From JL08 sp963765555 (GTDB taxonomy: Bacteria > Pseudomonadota > Alphaproteobacteria > Rhodobacterales > Rhodobacteraceae), in contig CAVXWX010000006.1 in NCBI GenBank assembly GCA_963765555.1, positions 62,001 through 126,000 on the forward strand: a stretch of DNA of 64,000 bases, in the 5' to 3' direction. A program made the position numbers and the translations under genes. This document shows, piece after piece, positions 9,056 to 15,944 of the stretch. Under the pieces are notes generated by a model. It worked only from the letters and a program-made list of their open reading frames with translations, had not been told where the DNA came from and did no database searches. Position 1 is the stretch's first letter; each line of letters begins with the position of its first letter.

Positions 9056-10630
9056 ATGTCTGAGCTTCGTCAAGCTGCACTCGAGTCCAAAGCGTGGCCG
9101 TTTGAAGAAGCGCGCAAACTGGTCAAACGCTATGCCAAGACCCCGCCGGAAAAAGGGTTTGTGCTGTTCGAGACAGGCTATGGACCGTCCGGATTGCCCC
9201 ATATCGGCACGTTCGGAGAGGTCGCGCGCACCACGATGGTGCGCCGCGCCTTTGAAGTGATCAGTGACATTCCCACGAAACTGGTCTGTTTTTCCGACGA
9301 TCTGGACGGGATGCGCAAAATTCCGGGCAATGTGCCGAACCCCGAGATGTTGGCCCCGCATACGCAAAAACCGCTGACATCGGTGCCCGATCCGTTTGGC
9401 GAATTCGACAGTTTCGGCCATCATAACAACGCCATGCTGCGCCGGTTTCTGGACACGTTCGGATTTGAATACGATTTTATCAGCGCGACAGAATTCTACC
9501 GGTCGGGCCAGTTTGACACGGTGCTGCTGCGCGCGGCAGAGCGCTATGACGACATCATGGCGGTGATGCTGAAATCCCTGCGCGAAGAGCGTCAGCAGAC
9601 CTATTCGATTTTCCTGCCGATCCATCCCGAAACGGGCCGCGTGATGTATGTGCCGATCAAAGAGGTTGATGCCGGCAAAGGCACGATCACGTTCGATACC
9701 GAGGACGGGGAGGAGATGACCCTGCCGGTCACCGGCGGACATGTGAAATTGCAGTGGAAACCCGATTTCGGAGCGCGCTGGGCGGCGCTGGGCGTGGATT
9801 TCGAGATGTATGGCAAGGATCATTCCACGAACACGCCGATCTATGACCGTATCTGTGAAATTCTGGGGGCCAAAGCGCCCGAGCATTTCACCTATGAGCT
9901 GTTTCTGGATGAAAACGGGCAAAAGATTTCGAAAACCTCGGGCAATGGCGTGTCGATTGACGAATGGCTGACCTATGCGTCCACTGAAAGCCTGTCCTAT
10001 TTCATGTATCAAAAGCCCAAAACCGCCAAGCGGATGCATTTTGATGTGATCCCCAAGGCGATGGATGAATATCACCAGCAATTGCGCGCCTATCCGACGC
10101 AGGATGTAAAGGCGCAGTTGAACAATCCGGTCTGGCACATCCATGGCGGCGATGTGCCGGTCTCAAACATGGTGGTGCCATATTCCATGTTGCTGAACCT
10201 TGCCGCTGTGGCGAATGCCGACAACAAGGACCAGCTTTGGGGCTTTATCCAGCGCTATGCGCCCGAGGCCGCGCCCGACACCCATGCCGATCTGGATGCG
10301 GCGGCGGGGTATGCGGTGCGCTACTACAATGATTTTGTGAAGCCGAACAAAACCTACCGGATGCCCGATGCGCTGGAACGCGAAGCGCTGGAGGATTTGC
10401 GCGACCAGTTGAAAAGCTGGGAGGGCGGTTTGGACGCCGAGGCCCTGCAATCGCTGGTGTTTGCCTGCGGGCGCGACCGGTTTGATCCGCTGCGCAACTG
10501 GTTTACCGCACTTTACGAGGTGTTGCTGGGCGCCAGTCAGGGGCCGCGTTTTGGCGGGTTTATCGCGCTGTACGGAGTCGACGAAACCATCGCGCTGATT
10601 GATGATGCATTGGCTGGAAAATTGACCTGA
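9056..10630 (+). CDS. lysK: Lysyl-tRNA synthetase, class I
   Basis: Class I lysyl-tRNA synthetase, the form found in archaea, spirochaetes and most alphaproteobacteria. The HIGH signature appears in GPSGLPHIGTFGEVARTTM and the KMSKS-like loop is QKISKTSGNGVS. Conserved stretches KLVCFSDDLDGMRKIPGN and GVDFEMYGKDHSTNTPIYD are characteristic of this family. With GGAG six bases upstream, the ATG at 9056 gives 524 residues, the normal length; two earlier in-frame candidates lack such a site. No class II lysS is present in the window. It is divergent from the TerB gene. Confidence 0.93.
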   Translation: MSELRQAALESKAWPFEEARKLVKRYAKTPPEKGFVLFETGYGPSGLPHIGTFGEVARTTMVRRAFEVISDIPTKLVCFSDDLDGMRKIPGNVPNPEMLAPHTQKPLTSVPDPFGEFDSFGHHNNAMLRRFLDTFGFEYDFISATEFYRSGQFDTVLLRAAERYDDIMAVMLKSLREERQQTYSIFLPIHPETGRVMYVPIKEVDAGKGTITFDTEDGEEMTLPVTGGHVKLQWKPDFGARWAALGVDFEMYGKDHSTNTPIYDRICEILGAKAPEHFTYELFLDENGQKISKTSGNGVSIDEWLTYASTESLSYFMYQKPKTAKRMHFDVIPKAMDEYHQQLRAYPTQDVKAQLNNPVWHIHGGDVPVSNMVVPYSMLLNLAAVANADNKDQLWGFIQRYAPEAAPDTHADLDAAAGYAVRYYNDFVKPNKTYRMPDALEREALEDLRDQLKSWEGGLDAEALQSLVFACGRDRFDPLRNWFTALYEVLLGASQGPRFGGFIALYGVDETIALIDDALAGKLT

Positions 10631-10676
10631 AGCCAAACGCGCCTATCCTTTTGTTGACACGCAGGAGGGTTCGAAC

Positions 10677-11078
10677 ATGCGGCGTTTGATTTTGGCACTG
10701 GCTTTGGTCTTCGGAATGGGTGGCATGGCGACCGCCCAAAGCAGCGAGATCGAGGCGACGATTTCCAGCCAGATGGACGCGTTCAAGGCGGATGATTTCG
10801 CGCAGGCCTTTACCTTTGCCAGCCCGACGATCCAGAACCTGTTCCAGACGCCTGAAAATTTCGGGCGCATGGTCAGTCAGGGATATCCCATGGTCTGGCG
10901 CCCTGCGGATGTGCGGTATCTGGAACTGCGCGAAATTTCAGGCGAGTTGTGGCAGAAGGTGATGATAACCGATGCTGACGGTGCGGTGCATGTGCTGGAC
11001 TATCGCATGCAACCCTCTGACAATGGGTGGAAAATCAACGGAGTGCAAATTCTGGCGCAACCCGAGGCCAATGTCTGA
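10677..11078 (+). CDS. DUF4864 secreted protein
   Basis: A 133-residue protein with a clear Sec signal peptide (MRRLILALALVFGMGGMATAQ, cleavage expected after ATAQ). The mature part is an NTF2-like small alpha+beta domain: SQMDAFKADDFAQAFTFASP, the aromatic YPMVWRPADVRYL and a C-terminal GWKINGVQIL strand. This pattern is that of DUF4864, common in Rhodobacterales. It is expected in the periplasm and its role is unknown. AGGAGG lies upstream of the ATG. The gene is 46 bases after lysK and could be read from the same promoter. Confidence 0.75.
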   Translation: MRRLILALALVFGMGGMATAQSSEIEATISSQMDAFKADDFAQAFTFASPTIQNLFQTPENFGRMVSQGYPMVWRPADVRYLELREISGELWQKVMITDADGAVHVLDYRMQPSDNGWKINGVQILAQPEANV

Positions 11079-11154
11079 TCACGCGGCATGTGCCCACCGT
11101 GACGGTGCTGTGAACGCTTTTTAACAGTCCGTTGATACTTCCCTTTTCCGAACG

Positions 11155-11171
11155 CGGATCGCGCTGATCCG
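11155..11171. promoter_or_regulatory. Inverted repeat upstream of pectate lyase-like gene
   Basis: CGGATC-GCGCT-GATCCG, a perfect 6-base inverted repeat with a 5-base spacer, 20 bases before the start codon of the next gene and just before its ribosome site. It could be an operator or a small hairpin in the leader. No regulator is linked to it. Confidence 0.3.
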
Positions 11172-11191
11172 AACGCTGGAAAGGGAACTTG

Positions 11192-13477
11192 ATGAACAAG
11201 GCTATCACCGACGGAATAGTGCTGATGCCGCCCGGCTTTGCGGGTGGGCTTGATGTGTGGTCAAGCGGGGATGGCACGCCCGGCTCGACCACCTATGACG
11301 GATCGGGCTACGCCGCATTTGTGCCGGCCGATCAGGATTTTGGCGGATGCATCGAAATCCTGAAAAGCGAGGCTATTCAAAAGCTGCGCTATACGGGCGA
11401 AACGCCCCTGTTGCCGGGCTGTTATCTGCAGATCAGGGCGCGCGTCAAAGTAATCAGCGGGGCGCTGCCGTCTGTGCGCATCGCGGCGTGGGCCGGTGGT
11501 GCGGGCGGTGTGCACGTGCCCGCCGTTGTGCAGACCGGGCCAGCAGTGCCGCTGAGCACATACGGCAAAGTGGTCGAAGTGTCGGCCATCGTGGGGTCTG
11601 GCGCACGTACCGGCGTTGACATGGTGTGGGGCACGCAGCCGCTTTACGGGCATTTCGGGCTGGACCTGACCGGCCCCAATGGCGGCGTTGTGCGGATTGA
11701 CGATATCGAGATCACCGATGTCACATCGGTGTTTTTGCGCGACATGCTGGGGCTCGTCGATGTGCGTGATTATGGCGCGGTGGGCGATGGGGTCACCGAT
11801 GACAGCGCGGCGTTTGAGGCGGCGGATGCCGCGGCCAACGGGCGGGCGGTTCTGGTGTCGAAAGGCACGTATTTTCTGGGCGACAGCGTCACATTTGAAT
11901 CCTCGGTCCGGTTTCAGGGCACGGTCAGCATGGCCGCCGACAAGCTGTTCGTGCTGACCAGGAATTTCGATCTGCCCACCTATATCGATGCGTTTGGTGA
12001 CGAAGAACTGGCGTTTCGCAAGGCGTTTCAGGCGCTGCTGAACAATGCCGATCATGAATCGCTTGATCTGGGCGGGCGCAAGATCAACGTGACGGCGCCA
12101 ATCGATATGCAGGCTGCTGTGCCCAACCGGACCAGCTATGCCACGCGCCGTGTGATCCGAAATGGCCAGTTCGAGGCCGCACCCGGTGCTGCATGGGATA
12201 CCGAAACCGTGACGTCGCAAGCGACCTACACGCCAACCGATCCGCGTGTTTTGACCGGTGTCGTGGATGTGGCAAACGTGCCTGTCGGCGCGTTGGTCGA
12301 AGGCTTTGGCGTCGGGCGCGAGGTGTACGTGCTGGACAAGAACGTGGCGACCCAAGAGGTGATGCTGAACGCGCCATTATATGATGCGGCGGGTACCCAG
12401 GTGTTCACCTTCAAACGCTTCAAATACCTGTTGGATTTCAGTGGCTTCAGCCAGCTGAGCAAATTCACGCTGTCCGATATCGAATTCCAGTGCAACAACC
12501 GGTGCAGCGCCGTGATGCTGGCCCCGAGCGGATTGATTTTTCAGGTGCGCGACTGCTTTTTCTCGCGCCCCAAGGATCGCGGGATCACGTCAACCGGCGG
12601 CGGCTGTCAGGGGATGAAAATCGACCGCTGCCAATTCCTGTCATCCGAAGATGCGCTGGACGTTTCAGACAGGATGTCCATCGCGCTGAACACCAATGCC
12701 AACGACATCAAACTGCGCGACTGCCGCGCCACCAAGTTCCGGCATTTTGCGGTGATTGCAGGCAGCAATTCTTTGATCCTTGGCAATCACTTTTTTCAGG
12801 GGGACAGCGTGCCCAATGGCGTGCGCACGGCGGGCCTTGTGATTGCCAACACCCATTGCAGCAGCATTGTGTCGGGCAATTACATCGACAACTGCTTTAT
12901 CGAATGGACCAACGAACAGGATGCCGCACCGGAATTCAACACCGAATTTTCGTTCAGTGCACTGAGCATTTCAGACAATATTTTCCTGTCCGGTGATGTC
13001 GCGCCATGGTTCAGCTATATCGTGGTGAAACCGCACGGGGCCGGCCATTTTTTAAGTGGGGTCGCAATAACCGGCAACAGGTTCCGCACGATCAACGGCA
13101 CAATCGACCGGGCCGAACGGGTTGATACCAGCTTTGCCGATCTGGATTATTCCCGCATGAAAAACATCACGTTCAGCGCCAATTCGTTCCATTCGGTATC
13201 CCGTCAGGTTTCGAACCCTCTGCGGATCAAACATGCGCAGGTCACCGAAGCGCAGACCTGGGTCGTCGATCCGGACGGACAACTGCCTTTCGGGGCGTGG
13301 GTGCGCACCGTGGATTCAGTTGTGGCAGACGGCAAAATTCGAAACGCGGCGGGGGAACAGCAGTTTGTAATGCCCTATACAACGGCGCAGAACGGTACAA
13401 ATGCGGATCAGGTGCATCTGAAATGGCCCCAAGCGGTGCGGGGTGATGCAACGGTGACAGTGCGCATCGACAATTGA
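11192..13477 (+). CDS. Pectate lyase-like parallel beta-helix protein
   Basis: A 761-residue protein. Around residue 190 it has DYGAVGDGVTDDSAAF, the start signature of pectate-lyase superfamily (GH28-related/Pectate_lyase_3) beta-helices, followed by repeated short strands typical of a right-handed beta-helix (GISISDNIFLSG-like and ITGNRFRTING-like turns). The first 190 residues look like a carbohydrate-binding or adhesion beta-sandwich. No signal peptide is visible, unlike most polysaccharide lyases, so export may use a type I or other route, or it may be a tail-spike-like protein. AAGGGA five bases before the ATG at 11192 supports the start. The specific glycan is unknown. Confidence 0.75.
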   Translation: MNKAITDGIVLMPPGFAGGLDVWSSGDGTPGSTTYDGSGYAAFVPADQDFGGCIEILKSEAIQKLRYTGETPLLPGCYLQIRARVKVISGALPSVRIAAWAGGAGGVHVPAVVQTGPAVPLSTYGKVVEVSAIVGSGARTGVDMVWGTQPLYGHFGLDLTGPNGGVVRIDDIEITDVTSVFLRDMLGLVDVRDYGAVGDGVTDDSAAFEAADAAANGRAVLVSKGTYFLGDSVTFESSVRFQGTVSMAADKLFVLTRNFDLPTYIDAFGDEELAFRKAFQALLNNADHESLDLGGRKINVTAPIDMQAAVPNRTSYATRRVIRNGQFEAAPGAAWDTETVTSQATYTPTDPRVLTGVVDVANVPVGALVEGFGVGREVYVLDKNVATQEVMLNAPLYDAAGTQVFTFKRFKYLLDFSGFSQLSKFTLSDIEFQCNNRCSAVMLAPSGLIFQVRDCFFSRPKDRGITSTGGGCQGMKIDRCQFLSSEDALDVSDRMSIALNTNANDIKLRDCRATKFRHFAVIAGSNSLILGNHFFQGDSVPNGVRTAGLVIANTHCSSIVSGNYIDNCFIEWTNEQDAAPEFNTEFSFSALSISDNIFLSGDVAPWFSYIVVKPHGAGHFLSGVAITGNRFRTINGTIDRAERVDTSFADLDYSRMKNITFSANSFHSVSRQVSNPLRIKHAQVTEAQTWVVDPDGQLPFGAWVRTVDSVVADGKIRNAAGEQQFVMPYTTAQNGTNADQVHLKWPQAVRGDATVTVRIDN

Positions 13478-13483
13478 ATGGGT

Positions 13484-13510
13484 CGGGGCGGGCGGACAAC
13501 GCCCGCCCCG
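13484..13510. terminator. Hairpin between convergent genes
   Basis: CGGGGCGGGC, a 7-base loop, then GCCCGCCCCG: a 10-base-pair GC stem seven bases after the stop of the beta-helix gene and next to the stop of the convergent gene. There is no T-run on either side, so it is at best a weak or factor-assisted terminator serving both directions. Confidence 0.55.
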
Positions 13511-13511
13511 G

Positions 13512-14189
13512 TCAGAATTTACGCCAGAATCCGACGCGCAGGCCCAGCGTGTCGGTTTGGGCGCTGCGCGCCTCAATCCCCAGTTTCACAAAGCTGTCGG
13601 TGCGAAATTCCCACAGCAGCGACGGGGTAATCGCAACCACGGATGTATCGTCGGGCCAGTGGGTTGTTTCGATTTGAACAAGGGTCTGCACCCGCGCCGA
13701 TAATGGCAGGCCCAATGTCGCGTCCAGTTTGGCGGACAGATCGCCGCGCTGCGCGCCAACCTCGACCGAACCATCCAGCCCGAACCAGCCATATCCGGCA
13801 GGGCGCGCGATGCCCCGCCCGAATGAAAGCCCAAGTTTCACAACCGGTTCCCATTGGCCGTTCAACCGCCGCGCGCCAGCGCCCGCTTCATAGGCCAGAC
13901 GCACCGGTTTTTCCTGCGGACCGATCGGGCGGCGCAAAAAACCGATCGCATGGCCGTAGGAATCTGCCGTGACATTCAGATCGGCCCCGAATGTCAGCGT
14001 TTGTGTCAGCCCGTATTCGGCATAAACCGCACCTTCACCCTGCGCCATCAACCCGTCCTGCGTCAGCCGTGTTGTGCTCGACGCGGCAAGAAATGTGCGC
14101 CCTTGGTCCTGCAGCCACGCGCCACCATGCAAAGGCGCACACAAAACGCACAGCAAACAGCCCCATATGCAAGTCAAGGTGCGGATCAT
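13512..14189 (-). CDS. Predicted secreted beta-barrel protein, unknown function
   Basis: A 225-residue protein with an N-terminal signal peptide (MIRTLTCIWGCLLCVLCAPLHGGA). The rest is made of alternating short strands with aromatic ends: AVYAEYGLTQTLTFGADLNV, VKLGLSFGRG, KLDATLGLPLS, LLWEFRTDSFVKLGIEARS, ending in the aromatic LGLRVGFWRKF. A C-terminal Phe and amphipathic strands suggest an outer-membrane barrel. The start at 14189 has GGAGG five bases upstream; an earlier ATG at 14207 does not. No family name can be given with confidence. It is divergent from the universal stress gene. Confidence 0.65.
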   Translation of the reverse strand: MIRTLTCIWGCLLCVLCAPLHGGAWLQDQGRTFLAASSTTRLTQDGLMAQGEGAVYAEYGLTQTLTFGADLNVTADSYGHAIGFLRRPIGPQEKPVRLAYEAGAGARRLNGQWEPVVKLGLSFGRGIARPAGYGWFGLDGSVEVGAQRGDLSAKLDATLGLPLSARVQTLVQIETTHWPDDTSVVAITPSLLWEFRTDSFVKLGIEARSAQTDTLGLRVGFWRKF

Positions 14190-14270
14190 CAAACCCTCCG
14201 ACCGCACCGTGCGTAGGCAAGGTTAATGAAAGGTTTACGCACATGGCGCGTGCCGGGATGTGTTGCAAAC

Positions 14271-14284
14271 CTGACATGCATCAA
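14271..14284. promoter_or_regulatory. FNR/Crp-type half-matching box before usp
   Basis: CTGAC-ATGC-ATCAA against the FNR consensus TTGAT-N4-ATCAA: the right half is perfect and the left half deviates at the first and last base. It is 54 bases before the usp start, so a class II arrangement would start transcription near 14319. It is weaker than the perfect box at 14774. Confidence 0.4.
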
Positions 14285-14337
14285 TGCGGCTGCTATCAAA
14301 GCATGTCAGACTGAAAGAAACTCAGGAGGGAAAATCC

Positions 14338-14745
14338 ATGTATCACAACATTCTTGTACCGATTGCCTTTGATCACGAGCGTGACAAATCCGCGCCGCTA
14401 AAGTTGGCCAAGCTTTTGTCATCGCCTGAAGCAAAAGTGACGTTATTGCACGTCATCGAACATGTGCCGGCCTACGCACTGTCCTATCTGACCGAAGATT
14501 TCCTGAAAGGCACCCGCGACGCGCTGGATGCCGAGATGGACAAACTGGCATCGCAAGTGCCCGGCGCAGTGGGCAGGGTGGTCGAAGGCCATTCGGGCCG
14601 CACCATTCTGGACTTTGCCGAAAAGGACGGGTCAGACCTGATTATCATCGCCTCGCACCGCCCCGAAATGCAGGATTACCTGCTGGGCAGCACCGCCGCG
14701 CGCGTTGTCCGCCATGCCCAATGTGCGGTGCACGTCGTCAGGTAG
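14338..14745 (+). CDS. Universal stress protein (UspA family)
   Basis: A 135-residue single Usp domain. It begins with MYHNILVPIAFD and ends with the ATP-binding signature region ASHRPEMQDYLLGSTAARVV followed by HAQCAVHVVR, where the G-x9-GST pattern holds the nucleotide phosphates. Such proteins help survival under starvation, oxygen shifts or other stress. AGGAGGG lies eight bases before the ATG at 14338; an earlier ATG in the frame has no such site. FNR-type boxes lie on both sides of the gene (14271 and 14774), so oxygen-dependent control is likely by inference. It is monocistronic in appearance. Confidence 0.88.
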   Translation: MYHNILVPIAFDHERDKSAPLKLAKLLSSPEAKVTLLHVIEHVPAYALSYLTEDFLKGTRDALDAEMDKLASQVPGAVGRVVEGHSGRTILDFAEKDGSDLIIIASHRPEMQDYLLGSTAARVVRHAQCAVHVVR

Positions 14746-14773
14746 GCCCGGACAGCAGAAAATCCGCGCGGGA

Positions 14774-14787
14774 TTGATTTTAATCAA
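14774..14787. promoter_or_regulatory. Perfect FNR/FnrL box
   Basis: TTGAT-TTTA-ATCAA is an exact match to the FNR/FnrL consensus TTGAT-N4-ATCAA. It lies 28 bases after the usp stop and points into a region with no long gene: the next long gene is convergent. A class II promoter would place the transcript start near 14822. The hexamer expected at -10 (TCTATG at 14811-14816) is only a partial match. Confidence 0.7.
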
Positions 14788-14804
14788 TCGGTGTAAGGAT
14801 TTGC

Positions 14805-14972
14805 ATGGAATCTATGCGCACCTGTGTGGGCGTTCGGATCGTGACCTGTTGTGAGCCGGGGAACATTGACGTTTACGCAGGCGTACCTGGTACGATTTAC
14901 CCCGGTCCGAAAGGGCCGGGGTATTTCGTGTGTCGTAAAGGCATGATCCGGCCGGCTAGCGGGCGACGATAA
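14805..14972 (+). CDS. Possible 55-codon small gene downstream of FNR box
   Basis: An ATG at 14805 has AAGGA five bases upstream and opens 55 codons to a TAA at 14970-14972. The product begins MESMRTCVGVRIVTCCEPG and has four cysteines and a Gly/Pro-rich middle (GVPGTIYPGPKGPGYF). It resembles no family I know. Against it: the 11-base-pair hairpin at 14898-14923 lies within the frame, its end overlaps the convergent cupin gene by 17 bases, and a class II FNR promoter would begin transcription after the ATG. It could be real if transcribed from usp. Treat it as a candidate only. Confidence 0.3.
   Translation: MESMRTCVGVRIVTCCEPGNIDVYAGVPGTIYPGPKGPGYFVCRKGMIRPASGRR
14822..14926 (+). ncRNA. Candidate FNR-controlled small RNA
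   Basis: If the perfect FNR box at 14774-14787 works as a class II activator site, transcription starts near 14822 and would end at the strong hairpin 14898-14923 followed by TTT, giving an RNA of about 105 bases. It also contains a small inverted repeat (CGTACC-TG-GGTACG-like, 14882-14894). The boundaries are inferred from spacing rules only. The competing reading is the 55-codon gene in the same place. Confidence 0.35.
14898..14926 (+). terminator. Terminator-like hairpin with GAAA loop
   Basis: TACCCCGGTCC, loop GAAA, GGGCCGGGGTA: an 11-base-pair stem with one T-G pair and a GNRA tetraloop, followed by TTTCGTG. The T-run is short. It is 150 bases after the usp stop and 30 bases from the convergent cupin stop, so it may serve usp, the candidate small RNA or both strands. 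Confidence 0.6.
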
Positions 14973-15312
14973 TATAGGTTTTGCGCACGTGTTCATGCAC
15001 GATCCATTTGCCGGTCCAGCCCAACGGCAGGATCAGCAGGCCACCCGCGCCCACGCTTTGCTGCGCGCCGCCATTGTCCCCGATCACCGTGACCGATCCT
15101 GACAGAATGTGACAATATTCAGCAGATGCGGTGCGGTCTGCCGTGAATTCGCCCGGCGTACATTCCCAGACCCCGATATTGGTTTTTTCATCTTCCGAAG
15201 CCCACAGGTTCACAGCGGCTTCGGTCTGGCCCGGGGTCAGTGTTGTCGGTTTGGGGCTGAACGCACCTACGTCAATTGTGCTTAAATCGCCAAAAGCGGA
15301 TAGATCAATCAT
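14956..15312 (-). CDS. Cupin domain protein (DUF861-like)
   Basis: A 118-residue single cupin barrel. GVWECTPGEFTADRTASAEYCHILSG matches cupin motif 1, with His and Glu as possible metal ligands, and LLILPLGWTGKWIVHEHVRKTYI matches motif 2. The W.C.PG.F pattern is typical of the (S)-ureidoglycine aminohydrolase-type cupin domain (DUF861), many members of which are small enzymes or ligand-binding proteins of unknown substrate. The start at 15312 gives a natural N-terminus. It is convergent with usp and the candidate small RNA. No neighbouring ureide genes are present, so a purine role is not implied. Confidence 0.75.
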   Translation of the reverse strand: MIDLSAFGDLSTIDVGAFSPKPTTLTPGQTEAAVNLWASEDEKTNIGVWECTPGEFTADRTASAEYCHILSGSVTVIGDNGGAQQSVGAGGLLILPLGWTGKWIVHEHVRKTYIIVAR

Positions 15313-15415
15313 CTGGGGCCTCTTTCACTGTGCTTGTGCTGTGATCTGTGTACGCAGGTTTTATCCGCGCGGGTAGAGCGTTTCGCGCACATGATGCATA
15401 CCGGATCACCTTCTG

Positions 15416-15847
15416 TCAGACCGTTCCCCCGTCAACACAGGCCCGAAACGCCGCCATGGGCTGTGCAATGCCGTCTAACGGAAACGCCAGCGCCTGACTG
15501 CTGGTCAATGCCGTGGCCTCGCGGTTGAATTCCAGCCCGTTCAGCACGTTGGAAAACCCGCTATCCTCGACCCGCAGGGTGGTATCCGCATCCGTTATTT
15601 TGTGCCGGTCCGTGGTGATCGTCAGCCCGCGCGCCCCGTCAAAGCGGATGGCGAATGTGGGGCTGGAGTGCCATTTTGACGCGCTGCGGGTCACGGCAAT
15701 CGCATAGACCGGCCCACGCGGATCATAGGTCACGCGAAGGGCAGCATCGGGCGTGACATGGGACAGGGTACAGATAGGATTGGCCGTAAACTCCCACGCG
15801 GCGGCGGGTGAGGCGAAGAAGAACAAGGCGATCAGAAACCGGCGCAT
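15416..15847 (-). CDS. Small secreted protein, unknown function
   Basis: A 143-residue protein with signal peptide MRRFLIALFFFASPAAA. The mature part starts WEFTANPICTLSHVTPDAALRVTYDP and carries two cysteines (after the signal and near the C-terminus, ACVDGG) that may form a disulfide. The frame is open to 15943, but the signal peptide fixes the start at 15847. It lies 98 bases downstream of uvrB on the same strand. I know similar proteins next to uvrB in related genomes but no function for them. Confidence 0.65.
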   Translation of the reverse strand: MRRFLIALFFFASPAAAWEFTANPICTLSHVTPDAALRVTYDPRGPVYAIAVTRSASKWHSSPTFAIRFDGARGLTITTDRHKITDADTTLRVEDSGFSNVLNGLEFNREATALTSSQALAFPLDGIAQPMAAFRACVDGGTV

Positions 15848-15944
15848 GACGAGGATGTAGCGGGCGGGCGCGCGGGGTAAAGGGCGTGCAGATAAACCCC
15901 GTTTGCCCCCACCCAGGTTCGGGCGCTGGGGCATATAGATCACC

